Shown here in pieces: positions 8,832-16,709 of a stretch of DNA of 34,435 nt; position 1 is the stretch's first letter, and the number at the start of each line of letters is the position of its first letter. Under the pieces are notes generated by a model, which was not told where the DNA came from, made no database searches, and saw only the letters and a program-made list of their open reading frames with translations. The DNA comes from Tissierella pigra (GTDB lineage Bacteria > Bacillota > Clostridia > Tissierellales > Tissierellaceae): positions 1 through 34,435 of the forward strand of contig NZ_VUNQ01000040.1 in NCBI RefSeq assembly GCF_009695605.1, given 5' to 3'. A program made the position numbers and the translations under genes.

Positions 8832-9950
8832 TTAGAATGTTTGTGAACCTAGTACAAATAATAAGAAGTTTGGAGTTTTTTCATTAAGCTCTGTAACCAT
8901 GACTTCATTATTTGTATCTTTTGTTGCTTCTTTCATATATTTAATCATTGCATCTTTATCAAATTTTTCTATTTTTCCTTCAGCATAGGCTTTAGCATAT
9001 TCTACACCAGCTTCTATAATAGCCACGTTTGCTGGTCGATTCCAAGTACCAAATCTTCCAGTACCGCCTTTTTCACCTATTTTAGCTGCTATCTGCTCAG
9101 ATAGATAGTCTAAGTCTCCTGCTTTGTCTTGAGGTATTTCTATACCTAAAGCACCTGGATAAGCATGATATGGAGATGGACAACATTGCTCAGGATAAAT
9201 TGCTCCTGTTTCAAGTGCCTGTTGAATTAAAGGCTCCTGCATTGAACAGTTAGTACTAAAGAAAGCAGTATCTTTTCCATATTTGTTAACTTGTCTTGGA
9301 ACGTCTTCTAATATAAACTGTTGAGCACCTGGTACACCAGCATCTGATGTTGGGTCTGGAGCATCTACTTCTACGAATTCTAGACCTAATTCAGCACAAG
9401 TTTTCTTAAAGGCGTCTCTTCTAGCTGATAACAATTCCATAGACATATGTCTTGGGAAAGAATAATGTACAAATGTTTTAGCTCCCATTTCTTTAGCAGT
9501 ATGAATTATAGACTCACCACGTTGAAGTTGGTCAAGTTCAAGTGCTATATCTGCACGACTTGCAATTACATCTGGGTCTTCATGAGGAACACCTAGAACA
9601 AATAATATATCTGGTCTAGTTTCTTTTACCTTGTCGATTGCTGCCGCTGCTCCATTAACTGCCTGAACAAAAACTATTGCTTTAACATCAGGATCAGCAG
9701 CAAGAGTAGCAACTTGTGATATAGTTGTCTCTTGTTCTTGAGCAAACTTATCAGGATAAGTAATGTGTTTAATCATGTTGCCATATTTAGCAACCATTCT
9801 TTCACCAGCACGAAATTCTTCTTCGCCTTGAGATACAGTGCCGGTTACTATACCAATTTTATAATCCACATCACTTGAGGCGTTTTTAGTTCCACAGCCA
9901 GTAGTAACTACTAGAATGGCAACTAAAAAAAGAATAAATGTTTTTTTCAT
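8832..9950 (-). CDS. DUF3798-family substrate-binding lipoprotein
   Basis: 372 residues starting with a lipoprotein signal (MKKTF, hydrophobic core, lipobox TTGC, Cys19), so it should be anchored outside the membrane by its lipidated Cys. The rest reads as a periplasmic-binding-protein fold similar to BMP/ribose-binding proteins: 'YKIGIVTGTVSQGEEEFRAG', 'DPDVKAIVFVQAVNGAAAAI', 'DTAFFSTNCSMQEPLIQQAL'. I recognise the family as DUF3798 (predicted lipoproteins, substrate undefined). As first gene of the four-gene operon it almost certainly feeds the ATPase/permease set downstream. Three Cys (NCSMQ, EQCCPS) sit near the expected ligand cleft, which is uncommon for an extracytoplasmic protein. GGGGG precedes the ATG. 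Confidence 0.88.
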   Translation of the reverse strand: MKKTFILFLVAILVVTTGCGTKNASSDVDYKIGIVTGTVSQGEEEFRAGERMVAKYGNMIKHITYPDKFAQEQETTISQVATLAADPDVKAIVFVQAVNGAAAAIDKVKETRPDILFVLGVPHEDPDVIASRADIALELDQLQRGESIIHTAKEMGAKTFVHYSFPRHMSMELLSARRDAFKKTCAELGLEFVEVDAPDPTSDAGVPGAQQFILEDVPRQVNKYGKDTAFFSTNCSMQEPLIQQALETGAIYPEQCCPSPYHAYPGALGIEIPQDKAGDLDYLSEQIAAKIGEKGGTGRFGTWNRPANVAIIEAGVEYAKAYAEGKIEKFDKDAMIKYMKEATKDTNNEVMVTELNEKTPNFLLFVLGSQTF

Positions 9951-9978
9951 AATATTTCCCCCTTAATTTTTTATATAT

Positions 9979-10000
9979 TTAACTCCATAATAGGAGATAA
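9979..10000. promoter_or_regulatory. 22-bp imperfect palindrome upstream of the DUF3798 operon
   Basis: TTAaCTCC ATAATA GGAGaTAA: two arms match at 7 of 8 positions around a 6-bp centre, 29 bp before the lipoprotein ATG. Position and symmetry fit a repressor operator or a leader hairpin. No obvious -35/-10 pair could be fixed beside it, so this is a candidate only. Confidence 0.4.
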
Positions 10001-10071
10001 ATAACAAATAGAACCATAATTAGACAGAATAGGACAATAATTCTGAAAATTCTTATTAAAAAAATTTCTAT

Positions 10072-10108
10072 AAAAATAGCCCCACCAAAAGAAGGGCTGA
10101 TATTTTTA
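10072..10108 (-). terminator. Terminator of the CNNM/HlyC gene
   Basis: On the minus strand AGCCC and GGGCT enclose an 11-12-nt loop and are followed by ATTTTTA. It lies about 95 bp past the stop of the HlyC-type gene and before the DUF3798 operon promoter region. The surrounding 250 bp (9951-10200) holds no gene. Confidence 0.65.
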
Positions 10109-10200
10109 CAAGCTTTAGTAATTAACTATCACTTTAATTCAATGTCCATTTTTATCATTATATTTTAATATTATTATTTTGTCAATAATATTATTCCTAA

Positions 10201-11451
10201 TTAAGTAAGTATTCTTACTTTTTCGATTCTATTTTTATCTACATTCTCTATTATAAACTTAATATTTTCATATTCAATAGTTTCATATTCTTCAGGAAAA
10301 CGGTCAAGAATTCCAATTATAAAACCACCTATGGAGTCAAAGTCTTCAGACTCTATACTAGTTCCTATCATTTCATTAAGAAGGTCAAGTTTTGTGCTTC
10401 CATCTACTAAATATTCGTCTTCGCGAATTACTTCTATCTCTTCATGTTCCTCATCATATTCATCTTTAATTTCTCCAACAATTTCCTCAACTAAGTCCTC
10501 TGTAGTTACCATGCCAGCAGTACCACCATATTCATCTAAAATAATAGCCACAGGAATACGTTTTAACCTCATATCATCAAATAGTTCCGCTGTAGACTTA
10601 AATTCATGAGTAAAGTATGCAGGTCTAATTATATCTCTTAAGTTAAAATTATCTTTATGATCTAAATAAAGTATAAGTTCTTTTACGTGCATTATACCAA
10701 TTATATCATCTATATCTTCTTCATATACTGGAATTCTAGAGAAGTTTTCTTCCTTTAAAAATTCTAATAATTCCTCATAGGTTGAATTGACATTTACTAC
10801 AGCCATATTAGTTCGTGGAGTCATTACATCTTTGGCTTGAGAGTCGCCGAACTCAAAAACATTATAAATCATTTGTCTTTCGTCTCCTTCTAATACTCCT
10901 TCTTCAAGACTGACATTTACTATGGTTTTTAATTCTTCTTCTGTAATTAAAGGCTGATTAGAATTTGTAGTACCACCTAATAATTTAACTAAACCATTGG
11001 TTATAAAAGTTAAAACAGTAATAAGAGGCATAAGAACTATGGTAATTAAATTTATAGGTTTAGCAACTTTTACAGATGTACTTTCTGAGTTTTGAGCTGC
11101 TAAGGACTTTGGTGTCACTTCTCCAAAAATAAGTATAGATATAGTCATAACAATAGTGGATATTAGCGGTCCCTTTGAGCCATAAATATCCACGGCTATA
11201 GAGGTAGCCAATGCTGATGCTCCAATATTTGCTATATTATTACCTATTAGAATAGCACCTAGTAATCTATTTGGATTATCTACAAGCTTATTGATTAATT
11301 TTGCATTTTTTTCATTATCTTCAACCATTTTTCGTAGCCTTATTTTACTTAAAGAAATAAGGGCAGTTTCAGATGCAGAGAAAAAGGCAGAAAACCCAAC
11401 AAGAATAAATAAAACTATAATCTGTCCAACCAAATCACCAGACAATACCAT
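10201..11451 (-). CDS. CNNM/hemolysin-C family membrane protein (CorC/HlyC)
   Basis: About 416 residues. Residues 1-185 form a CNNM (DUF21) transmembrane domain with the usual 'FFSASETALISLSKIRLRKM' and 'NRLLGAILIGNNIANIGASALATSIA'. Residues ~200-325 are a CBS pair (DVMTPRTNM, FSRIPVYEEDIDDIIGIMHVK, VAIILDEYGGTAGMVTTEDLVEEIVGEI). The end is a CorC/HlyC acidic domain. Proteins of this kind are linked to Mg2+ or Na+/Mg2+ efflux; the hemolysin name is historical. GTG at 11454 is only 1 nt from the GGAG ribosome binding site, so ATG at 11451 is preferred. It stands alone, divergent from the M3 peptidase. Confidence 0.92.
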   Translation of the reverse strand: MVLSGDLVGQIIVLFILVGFSAFFSASETALISLSKIRLRKMVEDNEKNAKLINKLVDNPNRLLGAILIGNNIANIGASALATSIAVDIYGSKGPLISTIVMTISILIFGEVTPKSLAAQNSESTSVKVAKPINLITIVLMPLITVLTFITNGLVKLLGGTTNSNQPLITEEELKTIVNVSLEEGVLEGDERQMIYNVFEFGDSQAKDVMTPRTNMAVVNVNSTYEELLEFLKEENFSRIPVYEEDIDDIIGIMHVKELILYLDHKDNFNLRDIIRPAYFTHEFKSTAELFDDMRLKRIPVAIILDEYGGTAGMVTTEDLVEEIVGEIKDEYDEEHEEIEVIREDEYLVDGSTKLDLLNEMIGTSIESEDFDSIGGFIIGILDRFPEEYETIEYENIKFIIENVDKNRIEKVRILT

Positions 11452-11642
11452 CACACTCCAAATTATTATTAATAAATAATATAGTAGATATATTATTCCC
11501 TAATTATACTTTATCTACTATTTTAATATTTAAGTATAATATTAAAGGTTTTATATATAAAAATCAAGAAATAAAACATTAATATATTAAAATTATACAA
11601 TATTTGGTAAAATGGTATTATAATCATTAAGGGGGGAAAATT

Positions 11643-13340
11643 ATGTTAAAGTTTAAGGATTTTAAATATGAAAGACCAGACTTAAGTGAGATTACAGATA
11701 AGTTTAATGAACTTTTACAAAAGTTTAATGAATCAAAGACTTTTGAACAACAAAATCAGATAATGAAAGAGATCAATAAGGTAAGGAACTATGTAGATAC
11801 TATGGCAACTTTAGTAAGTATTAGGCATTCCATAGATACGGAAGATGAGTTTTATGTAAAGGAAAATGATTTTATAGACGAAAACAGGCCAAAATTTGAA
11901 AACTTAGTTTCCAAATTTTACAAGGAACTGATTAACTCTAAATTTAGAAAAGAATTAGAGGAATATTGGGGAAAACAAGTATTTACTTTGGCAGAACTTC
12001 AACTGCAAACATTTTCTGAAGATATAATAGAGGATCTTGTGAAAGAAAATAAATTGGTAACAGAATATGGTAAGCTAATAGCTTCTGCTAAACTTTCCTT
12101 TGAAGGAGAAATAAGAAACTTAAGTCAAATGAAGCCTTTCCTAGAATCTAAGGATAGAGATATGAGAAAGAAGGCATCAGAAACTACAACAGAGTTTTTC
12201 AAATCCAATGAAGCTGAATTTGATAGGATTTATGATGAACTAGTTAAAGTAAGAGATAAAATGGCCAAGACTTTAGGATTTGTAGATTATGTGGAAATGG
12301 GATATAAAAAATTAGGTAGGTCCGATTATAATGCAGCTATGGTTAGTAGTTATAGAAGGCAAGTATATGAAGAATTAGTTCCAGTGGTGGCAGAATTAAA
12401 GGATAGACAAAGAAAAAGACTAGATCTTAAAGAAATGAAATACTACGATGAACCATTGGAGTATACAACAGGAAATGCAACACCAAAGGGAGATCCAAAT
12501 TGGATTATAGAAAATGGAAAGAAAATGTATAAGGAACTATCTCCTGAAACAGATGAATTCTTTACATTTATGTTGGATAGAGAACTATTAGATTTAGTTA
12601 GTAAGAAGGGGAAAATGGCTGGTGGATATTGTACTATTATACCAGACTACAAATCTCCATTTATATTTTCAAATTTCAATGGTACATCTGGAGATATAGA
12701 TGTATTAACTCATGAAGCAGGTCATGCTTTTCAAGTTTATATGAGTATGGGATTTGGACTGCCTGAATACGGATTTCCTACATTAGAGGCTTGTGAAATT
12801 CACTCTATGAGTATGGAATTTATCACATGGCCATGGATGGAACTTTTCTTTCAAGATGAAGTGGATAAGTATAAATTTAGTCATTTATCAGGAGCAGTTA
12901 CATTTATACCATATGGAGTAACAGTAGATGAGTTCCAACATTATGTATATCAAAATCCCACAGCAACACCAGATGAAAGAAAGGCAAAGTGGAGAGATAT
13001 AGAGAAGAAGTACCTTCCATTTAGAGACTATGCAGGTAACGATTTTCTAGATAAAGGAGGATATTGGTTTAGGCAAGGACATATATTCAGTAGTCCCTTT
13101 TATTATATAGACTATACATTAGCTCAAGTATGTGCATTCCAATTTTGGATAAAAACTAGAGAAGATAGAGAAAAGGCTTGGGGAGATTATCTAAGACTTT
13201 GTAAAGCAGGTGGAAGTATGCCTTTTTTAGAATTAGTAGAATTAGCTAATTTAGAAAATCCTTTTAAAAATGGAACAATTAAAAAAGTTGTAGGACCAAT
13301 TAAAGATTGGTTAGACAGCGTAGACGATAGTAATTTTTAA
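11643..13340 (+). CDS. M3 family oligoendopeptidase (PepF-like)
   Basis: 565-residue cytoplasmic zinc metallopeptidase that degrades oligopeptides. The zinc motif HEAGH places His357, Glu358 and His361, and the third ligand is Glu385 in 'ACEIHSMSME', the M3 arrangement. The helical N-terminal lid and the late 'YWFRQGHIFSSPFYYIDYTLAQVCAFQFW' segment, which shapes the substrate cleft, are present. Length matches compact M3 oligoendopeptidases. GGGGGG lies 6 nt before the ATG, and a TATAAT -10 at 11619-11624 would give a leader of only about a dozen nucleotides. Monocistronic, ended by a strong hairpin. Confidence 0.94.
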   Translation: MLKFKDFKYERPDLSEITDKFNELLQKFNESKTFEQQNQIMKEINKVRNYVDTMATLVSIRHSIDTEDEFYVKENDFIDENRPKFENLVSKFYKELINSKFRKELEEYWGKQVFTLAELQLQTFSEDIIEDLVKENKLVTEYGKLIASAKLSFEGEIRNLSQMKPFLESKDRDMRKKASETTTEFFKSNEAEFDRIYDELVKVRDKMAKTLGFVDYVEMGYKKLGRSDYNAAMVSSYRRQVYEELVPVVAELKDRQRKRLDLKEMKYYDEPLEYTTGNATPKGDPNWIIENGKKMYKELSPETDEFFTFMLDRELLDLVSKKGKMAGGYCTIIPDYKSPFIFSNFNGTSGDIDVLTHEAGHAFQVYMSMGFGLPEYGFPTLEACEIHSMSMEFITWPWMELFFQDEVDKYKFSHLSGAVTFIPYGVTVDEFQHYVYQNPTATPDERKAKWRDIEKKYLPFRDYAGNDFLDKGGYWFRQGHIFSSPFYYIDYTLAQVCAFQFWIKTREDREKAWGDYLRLCKAGGSMPFLELVELANLENPFKNGTIKKVVGPIKDWLDSVDDSNF

Positions 13341-13350
13341 TATAACCTAA

Positions 13351-13395
13351 TAACTCCGATTTTTGATTTTAACATCAAAAATCGGAGTTATTTTT
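13351..13395 (+). terminator. Strong terminator after the M3 peptidase
   Basis: A perfect 17-bp stem (TAACTCCGATTTTTGAT with its complement), 6-nt loop and T5 tail. It insulates the flagellar operon promoter that begins 12 bp later. Confidence 0.9.
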
Positions 13396-13406
13396 GCTAT
13401 ATTCAT

Positions 13407-13434
13407 TAAAGGAAAGGATTTTGTTAGCCGATAT
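13407..13434 (+). promoter_or_regulatory. Sigma-D (sigma-28) flagellar promoter
   Basis: TAAA at 13407-13410, then 16 nt, then GCCGATAT at 13427-13434. The -10 is a full 8/8 match to the sigma-D consensus; the spacer is one base longer than the usual 15. It lies ~35 bp before flaG and directs the flaG-fliD-fliS-flgN unit, as the equivalent late-flagellar operon is sigma-D controlled in Bacillus. Confidence 0.85.
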
Positions 13435-13469
13435 ATTAAGTAGAAGAGGACAGAAGGGGGAGAAAGGTA

Positions 13470-13829
13470 ATGCAAATATCCAACGTATCAACAGGTCAAA
13501 GAACTACTCAAGTACAGAACAGTATGTCAATAAATGGTAGCCCAGATGCTACAGAAAGAAAGAGGAATCCTGAAGAATTTGTTCAAAGAGGAAACAAAAG
13601 TATTTCGGAAGAAGAGGTAATAGGTTTAATAGAAAAGGCAAACAAAGATTTCATAATCTATGATAGAAGATTTGAATTTTCAATACATGAAAAGACTAAG
13701 CAGATAATGGTTAAAGTAATAGATGTAACAACAGATGAAGTAATTAGAGAACTTCCGCCTGAGAAGATATTAGATATTGTAGCTTCCATGTGGGAGGTTG
13801 CTGGGATTATAGTAGATAAGAAAATATAG
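13470..13829 (+). CDS. flaG: FlaG family flagellar protein
   Basis: 119 residues. A polar, probably disordered N-terminal half precedes the FlaG domain (about 55-119): 'FEFSIHEKTKQIMVKVIDVTTDEVIRELPPEKILDIVASMWEVAGIIVDKK'. FlaG proteins influence filament length and appear beside fliD in many Firmicutes; the molecular role is not settled. First gene of the sigma-D operon. GGGGGAGAAAGG precedes the ATG. The next gene begins 11 bp after its stop. Confidence 0.92.
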   Translation: MQISNVSTGQRTTQVQNSMSINGSPDATERKRNPEEFVQRGNKSISEEEVIGLIEKANKDFIIYDRRFEFSIHEKTKQIMVKVIDVTTDEVIRELPPEKILDIVASMWEVAGIIVDKKI

Positions 13830-13840
13830 GGGTGATTTTA

Positions 13841-15526
13841 ATGAGTTTAAGAATACCAGGATTAGCATCAGGTATGGATACGGATTTAATGGTTGAAAGT
13901 ATGATGAAGGCAGAGAGACTAAAGGTCAGCAGATATGAACAATCTAAGCAAATATCTTTGTGGAGACAAGAAGCATACAATAGTATGAACAAGATGTTTG
14001 CTAACTTTATATTAAATACTAAAAAGGACTTGGGTCTAAACAAAACAACTAGTACAGGACTAGTATTGGGAAGTTCTTATAATAATTTGGATTATATAAG
14101 AAAGGCCGTGTCTTCTAATGAGAATGTGGCTACTGTAAAAGCTGGGAAAGATACTGTTAATGGAAATTATAGTATTAAGGTGGATAAGTTGGCTAATAGT
14201 GCCATTATTGTAGATGGTGAGGTTAATGAAGATACTATAAAAGATCTTGAAAATATCACAATTCAATTAAATGGCACAGATGTAATAAAAATTGATAAAG
14301 CAACAGACATGAATGATTTAGTTAAAAAAATAAACTCATATAAAGATGAAGATGGAAAATCCATAGGGGTCACGGCTTTTTATGATAAGGAAAATAAAAA
14401 GTTGTTTGTACAAAGTACAGAAACTGGGGCTAAAGTAGAACTAGGACTTTCTTATAATAAAAAAGGAAGTGAATTTACATGCATTAACAGTGCAAAAGGT
14501 ACAGATGCTCAAATTGAATACAACGGAATAAAGTTAAATTATTCTTCCAACAACATTAATTTCAACGGCATAAACATCGAGCTTAAAGCTACAAGTACAG
14601 ATTCAATAACTATGAAAGTAGATACTAATGTAGATGGTATATTTGACAAAATTACAAAGCTTATAGATGATTATAATGAACTTGTGGATAAAGCAGGTGG
14701 TGCCATAGGCGAAAAAAGATACTCAAACTATCAGCCTTTATCTCAAGATGAGAAAAAAGCAATGCACGAAGATGATGTAAAACTATGGACAGAAAAAGCA
14801 AAATCAGGTATGCTAAATAGAGACGAAAACCTTACTAGAATTCTTCAAAACATAAGAACAGATTTGTATAAGACTTTAGATAATCCAGATGGCAGTTTTA
14901 ATCATATTACACAAATAGGTATAAGCACTGAAAAGTATGCTAAAGGTTCAGTTGGTGGTAAGCTTCAAATAGATGAACAAAAACTTAGAGAAGCAATTAT
15001 GGAAGATCCAGAAGGAGTAATGGAGTTGCTATTTAAGGAAGCATCATCTCTTCCAGATAAACCAAGTATTAGAACGAAGCCTGTTCAAGAAGAAGGAGTA
15101 TCAGATGAAGAATTTGCTAAGGATATGGATAAATATAAAGAGGAATTAGAAGCATACAATAAAGAATTACGTGAATATGAAAAAGCGAATAAAAAACATT
15201 TGAAGGAGAACAATGGTATATTCACTAACATTTATGATAATTTAATAGATGGAATGAAATCCATTATAGATAAATCAGGTACGGGAGAAGAGGCTGATCT
15301 ATTTAGAAATGTAAAATCAAATATGTTAATAGATTTTGTAACTACAAAGTCAAGTATATCAGACTTAGATAAAGAAGTGCTTGAGATGAATAAAAGAATA
15401 GATAATTTAAATATTTTACTTGCAAGAAAAGAACAATCATATTATGCTAAATTTGCAAATATGGAAAAAATGTTGGCTCAAATGAATAGTCAAAGTAGTT
15501 GGATAGGACAGCAGTTAATGAGATAA
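13841..15526 (+). CDS. fliD: Flagellar filament cap protein FliD
   Basis: About 561 residues. The N-terminus 'LRIPGLASGMDTDLMVESMM' is the hallmark FliD_N segment. Residues ~95-260 are the variable middle domains, and the C-terminal ~150 form the coiled FliD_C part ending in the usual Gln/Met-rich amphipathic helix. FliD caps the growing filament outside the cell and promotes flagellin folding. A lysine/glutamate-rich insertion (about 400-455, 'EEGVSDEEFAKDMDKYKEELE') interrupts the C-terminal half and looks like an extra exposed coil. The frame could start at GTG 13832, but ATG 13841 has the better-spaced AGGGG and starts with the conserved N-terminus. Confidence 0.94.
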   Translation: MSLRIPGLASGMDTDLMVESMMKAERLKVSRYEQSKQISLWRQEAYNSMNKMFANFILNTKKDLGLNKTTSTGLVLGSSYNNLDYIRKAVSSNENVATVKAGKDTVNGNYSIKVDKLANSAIIVDGEVNEDTIKDLENITIQLNGTDVIKIDKATDMNDLVKKINSYKDEDGKSIGVTAFYDKENKKLFVQSTETGAKVELGLSYNKKGSEFTCINSAKGTDAQIEYNGIKLNYSSNNINFNGINIELKATSTDSITMKVDTNVDGIFDKITKLIDDYNELVDKAGGAIGEKRYSNYQPLSQDEKKAMHEDDVKLWTEKAKSGMLNRDENLTRILQNIRTDLYKTLDNPDGSFNHITQIGISTEKYAKGSVGGKLQIDEQKLREAIMEDPEGVMELLFKEASSLPDKPSIRTKPVQEEGVSDEEFAKDMDKYKEELEAYNKELREYEKANKKHLKENNGIFTNIYDNLIDGMKSIIDKSGTGEEADLFRNVKSNMLIDFVTTKSSISDLDKEVLEMNKRIDNLNILLARKEQSYYAKFANMEKMLAQMNSQSSWIGQQLMR

Positions 15527-15542
15527 ATAAGGGGAGAAAATA

Positions 15543-15932
15543 ATGGCATATGAGGCATTAAATAAGTACAAACAAAATAGTATAATGACAGCTACTCCAG
15601 AAGAACTTACTCTCATGCTATATGATGGTGCAATTAAATTTATGAATATTGGGAAATATAGTATAGAAAACAAGGATTTAGAAAAGGCGCATACTTCACT
15701 AATAAGGGCACAGGATATAATACTAGAGTTAAACTACTCCTTAGATATGAATCAAGAAATATCCAAAGAATTAAGGGAACTATATGAATTTGTTTTATCA
15801 AAGCTAGTAGATGGAAATATACAAAAAGATACTAAAGCCATAGATGAAGCACTTAATATAGTAAATGAAATGAGAGATACATGGAAAGAAGTTGTAAAAC
15901 AGATAAAACAAAAAGTTTATCAATCTAAGTAG
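15543..15932 (+). CDS. fliS: Flagellin chaperone FliS
   Basis: 129 residues, small and helical. 'ALNKYKQNSIMTATPEELTLMLYDGAIKFM' is the standard FliS N-terminal signature, followed by 'KAHTSLIRAQDIILELNYSLDMNQEISKEL' and a C-terminal helix. FliS binds the flagellin C-terminus in the cytoplasm and keeps it unpolymerised until export. A GGGGAG site stands 7 nt before the ATG, and the gene follows fliD by 16 bp in the same operon. Confidence 0.95.
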   Translation: MAYEALNKYKQNSIMTATPEELTLMLYDGAIKFMNIGKYSIENKDLEKAHTSLIRAQDIILELNYSLDMNQEISKELRELYEFVLSKLVDGNIQKDTKAIDEALNIVNEMRDTWKEVVKQIKQKVYQSK

Positions 15933-15940
15933 GTGTAAAA

Positions 15941-16411
15941 ATGACATTTGATAATGTAAAAAAAATGATAGAACTTTCAGAAGAAAAGAAGTCTCTTTTA
16001 AATGAAATTTTAGAAATTACAAAGTTTCAGCAGGACTTAATCAAAAATGAACAAATGGAAGAATTAAATCAATCGCTTTTAGAAAAAGAAAAATTAATAG
16101 ATAAAATTAATATTATAGATAGAGACTTTTTAAAATTCTATGATCAAGTAAAAGTACAAGAACACATAGATAGCTTAGATAAAATTGATATACAAAAATA
16201 TTCCAATATAAAAGCCTTAAAAGAAATTGTCTCAGAAATAAATACTATATTGAATAATATATCAATTATAGACAAAAACAATACAATAAAAATGAAATCC
16301 AATGTAGATAAAATTAAATCAGACTTAAAACAAGTAAAAGAAGCAAAAAGAGCATATAAAGGATATAACTATGAAAATGTAGAAAGTATTCTTATGGATG
16401 AAAAAAAATAG
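15941..16411 (+). CDS. FlgN/FliT-like flagellar export chaperone
   Basis: 156 residues, Lys/Glu/Ile-rich and nearly all alpha-helical, predicted coiled coil over most of its length. Position directly after fliS (8-bp gap) is where B. subtilis has fliT. The C-terminal 'KSDLKQVKEAKRAYKGYNYENVESILMDEKK', with its aromatic/Gly turn, resembles FlgN-family tails. FlgN escorts hook-junction proteins FlgK/FlgL and FliT escorts FliD; which applies cannot be decided from sequence. The last codons overlap the start of the terminator hairpin. Confidence 0.75.
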   Translation: MTFDNVKKMIELSEEKKSLLNEILEITKFQQDLIKNEQMEELNQSLLEKEKLIDKINIIDRDFLKFYDQVKVQEHIDSLDKIDIQKYSNIKALKEIVSEINTILNNISIIDKNNTIKMKSNVDKIKSDLKQVKEAKRAYKGYNYENVESILMDEKK

Positions 16412-16434
16412 AAAGGTTGCCTTTCTATTTTTTT
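16403..16434 (+). terminator. Terminator of the flagellar operon
   Basis: A 14-bp stem (A6TAGAAAGG with CCTTTCTAT6) around a 3-nt loop, ending in T7. It overlaps the last codons and stop of the flgN-like gene. Confidence 0.85.
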
Positions 16435-16440
16435 ATATAT

Positions 16441-16601
16441 TTATCCACTACTTGTCCATAATATATCCACAGATAAAAAATGGATAAACTTAAATTATAG
16501 ACAGTTTTGCACAGGTTTATACACATTATCCACAGAAAAACCTATGTTAATTGTTGATTATTAATCTCAAACTGTTAATTATTTATATATATTGTGGATA
16601 A
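16441..16601. other. Intergenic cluster of seven DnaA-box-like 9-mers
   Basis: Compared with TTATCCACA: 16441 TTATCCACT (8/9), 16452 TTGTCCATA (7/9), 16463 ATATCCACA (8/9), 16479 reverse TTATCCATT (7/9), 16517 TTATACACA (8/9), 16526 TTATCCACA (9/9), 16593 reverse TTATCCACA (9/9). The first three are tandem at exactly 11-bp steps, and the fifth and sixth abut with no gap. An A/T-only-looking stretch (16602-16650) follows. No dnaA, dnaN or other origin gene is nearby, so a titration or regulatory cluster is likelier than the main origin. Confidence 0.7.
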
Positions 16602-16653
16602 GTTTGATTAATTTAAAATTATTTAATATTTTGTTATTATATTAAATTTCAGG

Positions 16654-16693
16654 GTATTATAATACTATAAACAATATAAGCATATGCTTATAT
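16654..16693 (+). promoter_or_regulatory. hpf promoter -10 with downstream 20-bp palindrome
   Basis: A TATAAT hexamer (16658-16663) sits inside the 12-bp palindrome GTATTATAATAC. Eleven bases later, around the expected start of transcription, is a perfect 20-bp palindrome, ATATAAGCATATGCTTATAT (16674-16693), ending just before the hpf ribosome binding site. No good -35 is seen. The placement fits a repressor operator or a 5' mRNA hairpin. Confidence 0.5.
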
Positions 16694-16709
16694 GAAAGGA
16701 GTTGGGTTT

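Noticed and set aside
13832-13840. GTG start adding three residues to FliD
   Set aside because: It overlaps the ribosome binding site and the conserved FliD N-terminus begins at ATG 13841.
16441-16680. Reading the DnaA-box cluster as the main chromosomal origin
   Set aside because: No dnaA, dnaN, recF, gyrAB, rpmH or parAB genes are nearby; neighbours are flagellar and secretion genes. A secondary DnaA site is more economical.
16692-16709. Earlier ATG for hpf
   Set aside because: The AAAGGAG site lies downstream of it and is correctly spaced only for ATG 16710; the earlier ATG falls in the palindrome.
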